A stretch of 64,000 bases of DNA. Source: Trichosphaerium sp. ATCC 40318 (Eukaryota > Discosea > Flabellinia > Trichosidae). The translations under genes and the position numbers were made by a program. The first letter of the stretch is position 1; every line of letters starts with the position of its first letter. The notes beneath the pieces are model-generated. The model worked only from the letters and a program-made list of their open reading frames with translations, did not search any database and was not told the origin of the DNA. Of this stretch, positions 1 to 12,183 are shown one piece after another. The stretch covers positions 359,554 to 423,553 of the forward strand of contig JALMLS010000213.1 in NCBI GenBank assembly GCA_038496445.1, written 5' to 3'.

Positions 1-341
1 ATCCGTTACTTTTTTTCGTAGCTAGAAAAAAAAAACCAAAACACGCGCTAATACACATACACAAGGCATTAATTACTTGCAATCTCAAAGGAACATGAAG
101 ATACAACTATGAGCGCTAGTAGGAACGTCGAAAAGTGATAAATTTAACACTTTATACTTTAATACTGCATGGCCTGCGCAAGTGGTTTTTTTTTTTCAAT
201 AATAACCTTATACATGCTTGTGGTTGTTGTGTTAAAGTAGTTGCAGTAGAATTGACGTCAATTTTAAGCACGGGAATAACGCCTATTACCATTTTAGGAT
301 TTCATTCTCTAAAATTTTCACGCAAGCGACGCCACCTCCTC
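1..341. other. No gene recognised
   Basis: AT-rich sequence with homopolymer runs and a GCGCTAG word near 111. An open frame runs through the second half into the following gene but contains nothing recognisable. An upstream exon of the next gene could lie here. Confidence 0.4.
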
Positions 342-973
342 ATGCGCCTTTCACCAATCTACAATAATCGCGATGGCTACGACACAGAGCAGCTACCTGT
401 ACCACCAAGAGAACACTGCGAGCTAAACAAACTAGCGATGGAACATTACAGACGTGTAAGAGAGAAATACGCTTATACATTACTACAACGCATGTATAAT
501 GAATATGGGTACGGTTTAGAAGCAATTAGAGAAAAATCCATTCCATCAAAAAAAAAAAAAACTTGCGCCATTACTTTCCTTTACCCTTCCTTTTTCCCAA
601 CCTGTTTAACCATCTTTGCAGACCTCTTATTGTACAGAACACATCCAGAGGGTCACTTATAAAACTCTGCCCAAATAGAAGTACCCCACGTGTACCTGAA
701 ACTCATTACATGACTTCAAACGTACAAGCGTTACATAGAGGAAGAACAGAAAATGACAAAGAAATATCTTTCGCGAACACTGCCACAAGAAGCAGGCGAG
801 CTCTTGGGAGCAGGCCGACAGTTAAACCTCCGCCTACAGATTGGCCGTTACGACCACGCGGAGTTTTGAAACGACGTAGTACACCTAAGCCACAATCTAA
901 GAAGAAATATTCATTCATAAAGCTAGCAACATGCCAGGCGTGCTCATCTAAATCAACAAACACTTTAAAATAA
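342..973 (+). CDS. Hypothetical two-exon protein with basic C-terminus
   Basis: The family is not recognised. The model starts at the ATG at 342. Exon 1 encodes a charged helical stretch (core LNKLAMEHYRRVREKYAY). Exon 2 encodes a basic, Pro/Arg/Ser-rich tail ending SKSTNTLK. A donor GTACGG at 509 and an acceptor TTTGCAG ending at 621 join the two frames exactly and remove 113 nt. Without this splice the first frame runs into a low-complexity Lys tract and ends at 662. Upstream exons cannot be excluded. The 3' end faces the 3' end of the cyclophilin gene. Basic composition would fit a nuclear or nucleic-acid-binding protein, but that is inference only. Confidence 0.5.
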
Positions 974-1339
974 CCCACAATCCTCTCAACCGACAAATAT
1001 TATTTAAAATTGGCGTCTCAACCTGTACTTAGCCAAAAATTCTTGTACATAAACCTCTAATTCTTATTGAACGTCGGGGCAACTAAGTAGTTTTTTTTTT
1101 TTCGTAACTTCGAAAAAGTCGAGATCATTTATGTTCTTTTTCGGCTGCTAGCGCTAGACAAGCGCAAATCCACGTGAACTTTATTTTAGAAAACATAACG
1201 TTTGTTATTGTTATTAGCATTGTAGTTATCGTACAACAGCGGACTATCTCGTACGAAGATGTACCAATGGCGTCGTTTGGAAATCTGTTGTGAGCTTGGT
1301 TATGGGATTTTTGGTGTAGTTTCTATTTTACAACTAACA
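974..1339. other. Convergent intergenic spacer
   Basis: Spacer between the 3' ends of the hypothetical gene and the cyclophilin gene. It contains poly-T runs, one CACGTG (about 1171) and a GCTAGCGCTAG palindrome (about 1147). I see no gene in it. Confidence 0.5.
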
Positions 1340-2360
1340 TTACGCAGTTTCTCCGTCAATGTCCGCTAGTGGGTTTGCGTGGATAGTAATGTAGCGAATT
1401 TTTATTGGCGTGATGGGACGTTCTCCTTCTCCAGGTACCACCTCCATCGCCTTCAGGACATCGTTACCATGCAAAACTCTAGAGATAATGGTCAGGATAC
1501 ATAAAAACTAGCGCTAGCGACAGTAGCGTATCACGTGCTCACGTGATTCTGTCGTGCTGCCATTCAACTAATAAAGGTAGCGAACCACATTTGCTAGCGC
1601 AAGTGAGGCAAGTGCGCTTGTGATAGCATTTTGTCTTTTGTCCGGGCTTAGCGGAGAATTTGATAAAAAGTGATTTTGTGAGGCAGAAAGTTTAAAAAAA
1701 GAAGAAATGTCTCATCCCAAGAATTCTGGCTCGTAAATTTTTTTTGCGCTGTTGGTTTTTTTTTGGTTTTTTTAGCAAGCGACGTACTGTCCGAATATTG
1801 AGTATTTACCATCAAGAGAAGGTAGAGCCTTGTATGTAATAAAAAATTGGGATTTGTTCGTATGTGGACCAACGTTCGCCATTGACACTACGCCACGCCT
1901 GTTATGCTAAGGTGATGTTATATGGGTGCGATTTAAGCGGAAACAAAGGAGATTTGCGTACAGTAAGTTTTTCACGAATCTCATCTTCAAATTCATGACC
2001 GTATATGGACTGTCCTCCCTTGCCTTTGTTTGTTGGATCACCTGTTTGCACTATAAACCCTGGTATGTTCCTGTTTGATAGAAAAACAAATTGAGTTTGC
2101 AAAGCTTTCGCCAATAAATGCTTACCTGTGAAAAATACAATTGTTGTAGTAGCCACTGGCGCACAACGCCAAAAAATTCTAAATTGTAAGTTAACTGTGT
2201 AATCAGTCTTAATAATTGTCGTGTTCGCCCAAAAACGTACGTATGCGCATACTGGCGTGTCCTCACAGAATACTTCAATCTTAATATCACCCATCGTTGT
2301 ATGCAACGTAACCGACTTAAATTTCGCGTTAGGGCGCGTATATAATACCGTACGTACCAT
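1340..2360 (-). CDS. PPIL3: Peptidyl-prolyl cis-trans isomerase, cyclophilin-like 3 (PPIL3 type)
   Basis: A cyclophilin of the spliceosome-associated PPIL3 group. The joined exons read [17 protein letters not shown], then [55 protein letters not shown] and [12 protein letters not shown], collinear with the roughly 160-residue family. The isomerase-core arginine (FHR) and the QFFITY motif are present. The start codon is followed directly by an intron: ATG at 2358-2360, then a 42-nt intron (2316-2357, GTACGTACG...CTAAC...AAG), then TCGGTTACG. This restores the family start MSVTLHT. The unspliced reading adds about 15 residues found in no cyclophilin. The intron before the last exon is long, about 330 nt, and carries two CACGTG boxes. 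The next gene starts only 40 bp upstream on the other strand, so the two must share a promoter region. Confidence 0.93.
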
Positions 2361-2400
2361 TATGAGCAGTTTGTAGATTTAAAAACAAACGCAAAGAAAA

Positions 2401-5386
2401 ATGCCACGTTCAAGACATTTGTTGACGTTTTTTAGTGGTACAAGCCCAAATACGCCCACTGTTTCGTCCCAGCACTTTGGTATGGGCAATGCAAACTTTG
2501 CAGAGAATTACGGTTTACGTATTCAGGGAGTGGCCGATAGAGTCATAACTACGTTTGAAGATGAGTATACACGCAGTTTAAAAGGCAATCAGTTAGATTA
2601 CTTGAACAAAACCCCAAAATGTAACGCTTTTGTTTAGCGGAATATTGGGCACAACATGTTAGCTCTGGAGAGGGTGTATTCCCTAAAGTTATTGTAAATG
2701 AGTCTGACGTGAACAATATATCCATCTGGGAAGAGTCTCGCGCTGCTTTAAGGTACATAAACCACTAGCGGGATAATACTACATACTTTTACGTTGTACT
2801 TTTCTACTTGTCGTCAATTCATCACAAATCGCTCCTTTTTCGCTAAGAAACACTGTAGCGCATCTCGGGAGATCCTAGATTTCCCAAGAGAATCAAACAA
2901 TCTTCGCCTTCGTGCTCACATCCTTCGCTGGGAAATCATGGCACCAGAGTCTAACCCATTTGTAGCATACGTTATAGGTACGTATACGCCTTCTACTATA
3001 ACCATGTTGAAATTGACATAACGTTCAGAATCCTCGTATGGGCCTAAGCGGTTTTTGGTTTATAGACGCTTTAATCAATTCAAGGAGATAAATGCAAAGG
3101 TAAATAATTAAAATACAATTATACAAGTGACAAGTGTCAAAACAAAAATGAAAAATGTTGCTTTTTTTTTCAGTGAAGTATCGTTGACACTTTGGATTTT
3201 AGTTGTCTTCTGTAAAGCCAAGAAGGGCGGTACTGCCTACAGCAAAATTATTAGAGCGAAGGTGAGTAATAATTAGATATTTAAAGCATGTATTAAAGAA
3301 GATATAGGCGGTTTGATGAATGGCATCTTCAAAACCGCAGAAAATCTCTACAACAATTTTTAGACGCTCTTACTGAAGGTATATTTTTTATTTGATATTT
3401 TATACTTATCCGTAACATAAAGATGAAATTGTTTCCTGCAATCCACATTTTTTACATTGGCTTTGTCAAGGTACGAATAGATAACACAAAAAAAATAAAC
3501 AAACCCAAAGTTCACTTCGAACTAACTACCAAAAAAATAGACGAAGACGAGATTGAGCTTCGTATATTTCAACGTGCATTACGCGCCACGCGCCATAGAT
3601 ACACTCTATTAGTTCAACTACATGCGGATGGGCGTGATGATGCTCTCAAGAAATTGGTAAGCGTTTGTTATGAAGTTGTTTTTTAGTTGTAAATTAATTT
3701 CTTGTTCAGGCGATACATCAAACAAGGAGGGAGTTATTTGATCATTTAATAGATACAACTGATACTAGAATTAAACACAAGAAGTCAATGAAGAAAGGGT
3801 ATCAGATAGCAAATGATATAATCACGCCTATTGTGAATAAGGGTACAATTTTTTTATCTTTTTTTTTCTTTGTTTCGTTAATCTTTTTTTACTTGTAGGC
3901 ATGCGCCATTCGCGCAAAAATGCGTCTGTGCTTATACCAAAAGTCACAAAGGTTTTATCTTCTGATGGACATCAAGATGTATTTGATAATTTAAAGTTGG
4001 CTATACACCCATTCCTGAGTGACACTTTGGATGAGTTCAAAGCGGTGAGCACATATATTTCTTTTTCTATAAAGTTAGAGCGCTTTACTCACTTCGGAGC
4101 TAGGATATGGTTGAAATTGGACAATGTCTTCAATCTACTCTATCTGGTAATGTAGGTAAAGCATTTGGAGAATTAAGAGGGAGGTTACAACAATACACTG
4201 AAAAGGAGATGAAAATGCTTTTTAAAGGTGATAAATCTTCTATTGATAAGCTTGCTATGGAATACATTAAGATTGGTAAAGAGTTCGAAAAAGAGCTAAT
4301 GGAGAACCTTGATACATCTATAGACAGGTTTATAGAGGCTTCTAGTCCATTATTGAAGATGAGTAGCGTTAAGGACGCATTGGTAGTCCTTCATAAGTGT
4401 CCTCATGTGATTGGCATGGTTATAAAATTTTTATTTCATTCACTTGAAAAGTTCAAAATCATTGTCGTTTTGCTGGACGGTTTTGAGCGTGTAGATAAAT
4501 GTGATAATAATGGTATAAGTAATGCTCTTGAAATGCTTGAAAACGATATACATATCGCATTACAACTTGGTTTTAATGAGGTACGAGAGAACAACATCTT
4601 CGGAGTTGAATTTTTTTTTGGAATTTTAAAGTGAACATTCACAAAGTAGAAGTTTTTTTATTTTGACTTTTTTTTTCTTTTGTTAGCTTCGTGATTTAGC
4701 TTGGGGTGTTTATTGGGAAGCAAGTATGATACCAGAGCTTGAAGATGCTATGGAAATACTTCTTGGATATCTTATTTCGCATGTTAGATTGGAACAAGAA
4801 TTTCTTCTTAATCTCACATTACGTTTCTCAAATGATGCACTCAATCTGTGTTCCAAGGATAATTTTTCTCCAAGTGAAGCCTCAATCGCTAAAGGCATCA
4901 ACACGTACGTCACAAAAATAAAACCAAACGCCATAGGAGCTCATGCGACGGCGCAGTTTTGGAGAATTTCGCTTTTTTTTTAACTTTTTTTTGGTAGACT
5001 TGCGGAAGAAGCAATGTACATCGCCTACACCTCTACCAGCACGACGTATTCTCAAAAAAGCAAAGACCTACTGTTAAGCGGTATTGTTCACTGTTTCACA
5101 CATGTAATTACAAGCAAGATGTTATGCACTATGCAGTCAGAAGTACGTCGTTTAGACTTTCCTATTTTTTTTTGAAAGAACTTGGACTTGTCGGTTTTTT
5201 TTCTTTACTTGGAAGTCTAATTTTGGGCTTTAGGGAAGTCCTGCGTTATCAGTAGAACCTGATAAGCCATATAACGATATTTTTGATCCTGTTAATATCG
5301 TTAAAGACATATTAGAGGAGGAATTGCCGAATGTCGTACAAGAACAACTTGATAAGACTTTTTTCAAGTCTCTTTACCCAAACTAG
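2401..5386 (+). CDS. Large multi-exon helical protein of unknown function
   Basis: I do not recognise the family. The ATG at 2401 lies 40 bp from the divergent PPIL3 start. At least ten exons can be followed. Clear ones are 2401 to about 2570, an exon starting at about 2636 (AEYWAQHVSSGEGVFPKV), about 3184-3260, 3517-3656 (HRYTLLVQLHADGRDDALK), 3710-3840, 3900-4045, 4110-4580, 4686-4903, about 4996-5140 and 5233-5386, ending KSLYPN. Acceptors such as TTGTTCAG at 3710 and TGTTAG at 4686 keep the frame. The product is predominantly alpha-helical with many Leu/Lys/Glu, for example FGELRGRLQQYTEKEMKML. I see no signal peptide. Exon 1 to 2 and the region 2760-3420 are uncertain. The splice pattern and the absence of stops inside exons support a real gene. 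Confidence 0.7.
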
Positions 5387-6248
5387 TTTTGGTGGAAACT
5401 AAAATCAACCATTGTATATAGAAACTAAACGCTACACACTGTACTTGTAATAATAATCTTCAAAAAAAATCGAATAGAAAAAACTGCACGTTGTAGTGCG
5501 TGCAACCCACCAGAAAGAAGGTGACGCGTCCAGCGACAATAGGAACGTGCATATTTAGAGGGCAGTGCTGCGAAGTGAAAATGCTGGGGAGTTCTTTTTT
5601 CGTTGAATTTTTCTTACTTTTTCAAAAGTCATTTTTTGTCAAGTCAACAATGCGTAGAGGTCTTCCAGGCACGTATAGCACTATGATACTCTTTCTACTA
5701 GCGCTTTCAAGTCAAAATATGGTTATGTACGCTCGTTGAAATCAGGTTGCAGTGCTCCTGGTGGATCTAGTGATGCATGACTACCACCCGGAAAAGGGAG
5801 GTACCTCTATGCCAATGGCGCAAGTGCTTTTAGGAAAGGTGGTCGTTATGCTTTGCAAAGAACACATTTTGTCGTTGGTTCACTGGGTAGCGTACCTGGT
5901 AACGCACCACTCTCATGCAACTCGTCAGCTTAACTCGCTGAGGTGGAAGAGTCTAGGGCGTCGTCAGTGACTTTACCTCAACAGTGGATGTCGTAGATGG
6001 GAATGCGGCTGCGTTTATGTAGTTTAAGAGCGATTTCTACTTTTTTGTGCAAAATTGAAGCTTGCCAGTTTTTTCATTTGTATACCTGCATGAGGTGCTA
6101 GCGCTCTTTTTTTTGCAATTTGGCTTCAAATTATTTTATGGCGCGTAAATCAAAGCATCAGCTTCAATCGCAAAAAAAATTGACACAGCCTCTAGCAATA
6201 ATGATAATATGTCATGTTTTTACACTAATGGTAACCTAGGATCTTCAA
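5387..6248. other. Unresolved region, possible small plus-strand gene
   Basis: No recognisable gene. Two overlapping plus-strand open stretches (5500-5739, 5752-5970) and a third frame reading GRYLYANGASAFRKGGRYAL around 5800-5860 could be exons of one spliced gene, since they abut GT and AG dinucleotides. I could not assemble a convincing product. A run of GCTAGCGC lies near 6097. It could equally be a non-coding transcript or 3' UTR. Confidence 0.25.
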
Positions 6249-6680
6249 TTATTGTTGCTTACCAATTGTCATCACTGTAGTGACTAGCATTGTCATCACT
6301 ATAGTCACTACATATGTGCTAACATTTACGGACTCGGCACTGTTGCCGGCCTTGTTGTCACCGACATCGTTGTCGCTGTCATGGACCAAATCAATGACAT
6401 GACCCTTTTTTTTGAAAGTGTCAGTGTCACTGTCGCTATCACGAGTACTGCGCTCCAGATTGAAGAAATGAACCCCGGCTTTCTTCAAGGCCGCTTTGTC
6501 GAACTTCACTTGGGAAGGGATTTTGGAGTCAACAACACTATCTGTGACTTTCTCAACAACATTGTCGTCGTCATCACTGAGATCGTCATCGTTGTCACTG
6601 ATATCGTCATCATTGTCACTGATATCAATGAAATGGCCTTCTTTACCATCGAACTCCAGTATTTGTCATCTTGTTTGATG
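6249..6680 (-). CDS. Acidic Asp/Ser-repeat protein (possible)
   Basis: In one minus frame the region is open for about 140 codons. It starts with three copies of an 18-nt repeat encoding ISDNDD/LSDDDD (about 6565-6640), then IPSQVKFDKAALKKAG, then HFFNLERSTRDSDSDTDT, and ends in a second run of the same DNA repeat read in a hydrophobic frame (TTVMTIGKQQ). The change in character at the 3' end suggests a missed splice or a frameshift. No ATG opens this frame upstream, so a 5' exon is missing. The antisense frames are Ile/Val- or Ser-rich shadows of the repeat. The family is unknown and the gene itself is only probable. Confidence 0.4.
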
Positions 6681-6975
6681 TAAAATAATAAAAAGAACAA
6701 AAAAAAAGTTAACCTTTGCTCAACTCTTTTATTGCTCTTATTGTAATACTTTTGGACAGTTTGTAGTAACACTCATCAGCTGAGCTATTTTTGGGACTGA
6801 TATTGACAGTCCACTAAAGAATCTTTTCCCTTCATAAAATTTGAATAGTACAGTACTTGGTATACAGACTCACAGTTGTAATAATTTTGTTACTTTATTA
6901 TTTGTAATATACACAAGAACAACACATGTTTAAGGTGTACTTTATGTAATACTTCAAAGAATGTATTAATACGAT

Positions 6976-9900
6976 CTATAAACTTTGTACATAATTAGCT
7001 GGTATCCATCCTGCATTACCACGCAATTCTGCTTCCCACCAGCCACCTAAACATCCACCATTAATCAATAAAAAAAAACCACGAAAATCCAAAAAAAAAC
7101 CATACTGTTGTCCTTTGCAAGAACAGTAAGCACATCGCCTACAGCGAAGCTGAGCTCCTGCTCGTTAGTTGCAGTATAGTCATACAATGCACTACAGACA
7201 ATATAAGTTAACCAAAATCTCAGAAATTGAACAAGAGTGACATACCGACACTGAGGCTTGGCTGCTTTCTTCCTGGCGGCAAACTTTTTCTTACCACCAA
7301 ATCTCTTTTTCTTTCCGGCAAATTTACCTTTGCCTCTACCGCCTCTTCCACGGCCTCTACCTCCTCGACCACCTCGGAAGCCACCTCGCTTTGCCATACC
7401 CCTAAACGTCCGTAAATATGAGATTCGCTTGAAAACATAGAAAGGATTGAATGAGCGTACATTTTACGGTTGCCTCCACCATTGGAAGGATTAGGACGAT
7501 GCATTTGAGGGCGCTTTACGCCACGGTTTTGTTGTACGCCAAAAACTGGTTTCTTTACTCCAGAATTGCCTGTTTGAGGTCCTCTATTGCTAGGTACAGC
7601 TCTAAACAATACTCATTAATACAAATAATAACAACGAGTAGCTACAAAAACGCGTAAAGCTGAAACAAAACACAAGAAAAAAAAAGTAAAATTACACGTT
7701 TCGTACTTGTTGGTTTTCTTGACTTGCACTTGATCACGCATGTTACTGCGTGTATGATTAGCCTGAGGAGCAGCAGGTTCTGGTGCACTAGGCACTATAA
7801 AATTTGTTACAAGACAATTAGAGTTAGTAGTTTGACGTACTGAGAGCCTTGCCGGCACCTGCTGGTACCATCATTTTCTTCTTCTTGCAAAAACCTCCTT
7901 CTGGGGCAGTAGGAGATTGGATAAATGAAAGAGTGGCGCTAGACGCTTTACCCTTCTTACTAATCTTAGTAGTAATAGTGAATCTAAATAGGTGTTATGA
8001 GTACAACAGTTGGATAAAAGTAAAACAGGATAGCATGCTGTAAATTTGAGAAAAAAGAAGGACAAAAGTAAGATAAACGTACTGGTTAGAAAACTGAAGG
8101 TTAAGGCCGCTCTTGCACTTGAGTAGTTGTGCTAGGTATAGTGTAAGTAGAGTAAGTGATTTTTAGGGGTTTTTTCGGCGAGTTTCTGAGGGTGTGCGCA
8201 CCAAGGATTTCAGTCTTTTTTCTGCACTCAATAAGAGTATCATGCTCTCCATTGATTTTGAAAAGCATCATGTTATCAGCCATATCACTCAATGTTACAG
8301 AGCTTAATTTATCCCAACTAATAGTACGCGTACAATTATACAACCAAGGGTTCTTTAACCTTTTTTGAAAAAAAGTCAGAAAAAAAGATCAAAGACATTT
8401 GGTTATGTACCTCTCTTGCTTGTCTTTGGCCTTATTCTTGCCAATTTCGATAAGACTAAAGGAATGCTCGGTAATAACAAAGACACGAGTACGTGGCTTC
8501 AATTTTCTATCATACTTACGGACTACGTCCGCGAATAGGATCTTGACTACAAAAGACTGTTAAACGGGTTTTTTGTCAAAATAAAAAACAAAGTAACGTA
8601 CTCTTCTTTCCACCAGCAAGTCCTTTCAACTTAAAGTTCTCCTTCATGGCGATGTAATCACCTTGAAATTTACGATCAACACTGTTACGACGCCTGTCTT
8701 TGCGATCCTAAGCATTATGAGGTCATAGAAAGAAGTATGGTAGTGGAAATAAGAAAGTATTAGTTTTTGAAGTTGTACCTTTAGCTGGAGGTTAGCAGCG
8801 TTCTGTATTTTCCAGTTGTAGTGAGCCATAATCTTCTCAGTGAAGAAACGTTGAATTCTGTTCGCGTAGGTGAAGACCTTACGCTCACGAGCTTCTTCCA
8901 ATTGAAATACAGTCTCTGGAGCACGGACAAAGATCTTAGTGTGTCCTGCAGAAAATGCAGGTTTCTTAGGGTCTAGTTAAACATAATTAGAACAAATCTG
9001 GTGATAATTAGAGGTTAAGTACCGTTTTGAAGTCCCATTGCCTTAAGAATCTCCAATGAGCCTTCTTTGTACCTTCCACGCCAATTCTCTGCTGGCCAGG
9101 TAGCATCTGTTGTGATAGCATACCTAATAGTCGAAGTGAGAATGTGTTTTTTGTAAAATGAAATTCGACATACCTCCAAAAGAATTTGTCATACAACTGC
9201 CTGTAAGCATATCCAGCTCTTCTTACTTTAATATTCTCAAGTAGTCCCAAGTATTGTACTTGATGCATAACACGCGTAGTATTCATGAATTTGCCTTGTT
9301 TCTTGTCATTAGGCTTGATACAACGGATGTAATGCGGGTGACATTTTGATAGCGCATCAACAAGTAGAGCAATAGATTGCTTTAATAAATAGTCAGTTAA
9401 TGCGTAGGAAGCGCTTTTTTAAACTAAAGAGGGGTTTCGTACCTTGATCTTGAATGAGGCTGTTGTTGGACGACGTTTGTCTGCAGGTGTTGCTGATTCA
9501 GGGAAGAGTCCAGGAATAAGCGCAGAACCTGTACACTGAGCAAGGTTGATTAAATCATTGTAGAGCAAGTCCTTATTCTTATCACAAAAGCCACCAAGTG
9601 AATATTCTACATCACCAGCGTAATGCTTAACGATAAACTTTGCAGGACCAGCGCCCTTCCAATGAGCATGCTGAGAGTGATACTCTGTCATTTTACCCAA
9701 GAACTTCTCATCTGTTCCCTTTGGGAAATTGCAAGTATCATCAAGCAGTGTAAAGACACCAATAGGATTCTATGACGAACAAAAAATGAGTAATCAAGAA
9801 AGTCAAAACAACTTTTTTTTCTTCTCGAATTTTACATCCGACAAGCACTGTGTACGTACCTTTTTAGACTCAATCAAATCACAACAGATTTTGTTATTAA

Positions 9901-11813
9901 AAAACTTGATAGGTTCCCATTGGATACCCTAAAGAGCTTGTTAGAGTCTAATTATTCAAAGAAATAAAAACAGACCTCAGATGTGTATTCCTCTTGTTCT
10001 TCCTTCAATGTCAGGTTGATGAAAATTTGTTGGAGTTTTTCGTTAACGTAGTTGATACATAGCTGCTCAAAGCCATTTTTATCGAAGATTTCAAAACCGT
10101 AAATATCTAGAATGCCAAGAAGGAGGAATGCAATGCCATCTGTCCAACCGAGAGCTACGTTTACTTTTTGTACGATAAAATCAAACATTCTACTATAAAG
10201 CGCTTTGGCAAGTGCATCACGAGAGTAAATAGCACCTGAGAGGATAATTTAGGGATTTTTACTTAATTATTTGTTTGAGTACCTTCGGTGTTTTGTGGGA
10301 CTTTGTATGTAGATCCACGTCTGCCTACACCACCTGTATTAATTGTTCTTGTAGTGATGGCTTGAGTGAGAGAGTTTGCATCAGTTTGGAGCAAGTATGC
10401 CGCCATGCTAACGACATTTTCATCAACAACATGTGCCTGTTAAAATAATCAGTCAGCTCCAAAAAAAACCAAAAGACGCAGTCACATACCTGCTCTTGTC
10501 CATCTTCTTTAAAGGTGATATTACCAATCCATAAAATAGCTGCAATCAACCTTAAAACTTCTCTTTGTTCTTCTGGTGTGAACTGCATTGTTTGCATTGA
10601 GTGCAAGGTATCTTGGAACTCCTTGACGTCATCCATACCATCAACATCATAAGCTTGGCCCTAATTCATTAGTTAGACCAAGTAAACAATTATCCTGTCA
10701 TGCAAGTACCTGATTACAATAAAAGTAATAGCTTGCATCCTGTAGCCTGAATTCTTCCTTTGTTTTGGCATCTGCACCCTTTAAGAGTTGATAAAAGCTA
10801 ACGTTCAAGTTAAATAAGAAGATTGCTAATAATGAACATACATGTGGAAATTTCTTTCGTTCTTTTGTTGGAATACTACACGAGACTTTTCTAGAAGATC
10901 TAAAGTATTCGTAAGAAGTTACACTTCTTCACATTTTGTTCATTCAACGCACAATTGGTTACTCGTCCACCACGAGGTTCACCGCCAAGATCAAATTGGA
11001 TTTCCATATATTTACCCTGAAATTATGTAAGCAGATTGCCTAAAAGGTACAAGGCTTGAAAATATCAAAGAACGTACAAAACGAGAAGAGTTATTATTTC
11101 TGATTGTTTTTGCATTTCCAAAAGCTTCAAGAAGCGGATTAGAGTCAGCAATACACTCCTTTACACGCTTTACATCGCCACTAGATGATCCACTGTGCGC
11201 TGCAACATACTAGGGATATTAGAAAAACTTGGTTTGGTCAACGGTTTTAACAACACAAAATATTTTTTTTGTGTTGCTTTGAGGGTTATTACTTACGTTC
11301 ATAATGAACTTTGCAGCTACAGTTTTTCCAGCGCCAGATTCTCCTGAAATAATTACACACTGGTTCTCTTCATCAGCCAACAACAATCTGTACATGTCAT
11401 CTGCCAAGGCGTATACGTGTGGAGGCATCTCGTAGCGGTATTTACCTCTGTAGTCCATAATCACTTTCTTAAAACAGATGTCAGTGTGACTAAAAGACAA
11501 AAAATAGTAAAGCCTTGTTTAGGGAGCGTACTTCACCGTATAAGTCTGGTATCATACGAAAAGGGTTGACAGAGATAAGTACGTGACCAATGTACGTCTA
11601 ATACGTCGTTAGACAAGAAGAAAAAAAGACCAACAGCCAAAAACTAAAAACGCACATAAATCATGTCCTTATCGAACCGTTTCTGTAAGTTGCTGAGGAT
11701 ACCAGAGTTGGAAATATCCGACAGCATGGTCATGTCGTTTACCCCAGCCTTTCCGAAAAATGTAGCCTACGCGAGAGATTATTATTGTCATGCGCGTTAG
11801 AAGCACGAACCAT
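6976..11813 (-). CDS. Class I myosin heavy chain (motor, IQ, TH1, TH2, SH3)
   Basis: Long-tailed class I myosin, an actin-based motor linking membranes to F-actin. In order: N-terminus [14 protein letters not shown]-loop GESGAGKT (about 11340); relay and switch region with LDIYGFEIF (about 10090); [10 protein letters not shown] (about 9600); actin-binding and SH1 helix area; converter [14 protein letters not shown] (about 8930); one IQ-like helix ([20 protein letters not shown]); a TH1 lipid-binding domain (about 8650-7880, containing [15 protein letters not shown] and the later [10 protein letters not shown] strand); a TH2 linker with NRG/GRGG-rich runs (7320-7600); and a C-terminal SH3 ([15 protein letters not shown] ... 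[11 protein letters not shown]) ending at 6976. The start codon at 11811-11813 is isolated by a 44-nt intron (11767-11810, GTTCGT...TTCTAAC...GTAG). Reading through would hit a stop. At least a dozen further introns are present. The sequence looks intact. Confidence 0.95.
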
Positions 11814-12183
11814 CTTGGAAACGCAGTTGTTTTGCCGTTATGATTCCGGATTAGTTGTAGAGGTTTAAAACTTAGCCTAAATTACTATTAACGCTCCAAA
11901 ACGCTTTGGTAAAGCAAAAACGATGGAATCTCGCATTCTAGCGGTCAAATCGAACATCGCTTGCAGATCAAGCGGTGGAGTGCACGAACCTTATATTTAT
12001 CACTACGAAGGAGTGATATCTTATATAATGTTGTTAACTACAAAATTGCGTAAGATTTACTTAAAATGAAGAACTCTGCCTCGCTTAATAACACTTACTT
12101 AAACTGGCTTCCCAAAGTGGGTTTGTAACCACAAACAATAATATTATACATTTACAAAGTGCTTAGTTACTCTTTTTCTTTCT

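Noticed and set aside
340..525. Minus-strand 61-codon frame
   Set aside because: Shadow of the plus-strand exon that splices precisely into the second exon; no start or family support.
6381..6683. Plus-strand Ile/Val/Thr-rich frame resembling membrane segments
   Set aside because: Antisense shadow of the Asp/Ser repeat; hydrophobicity is produced by the complement of GAC/GAT codons.
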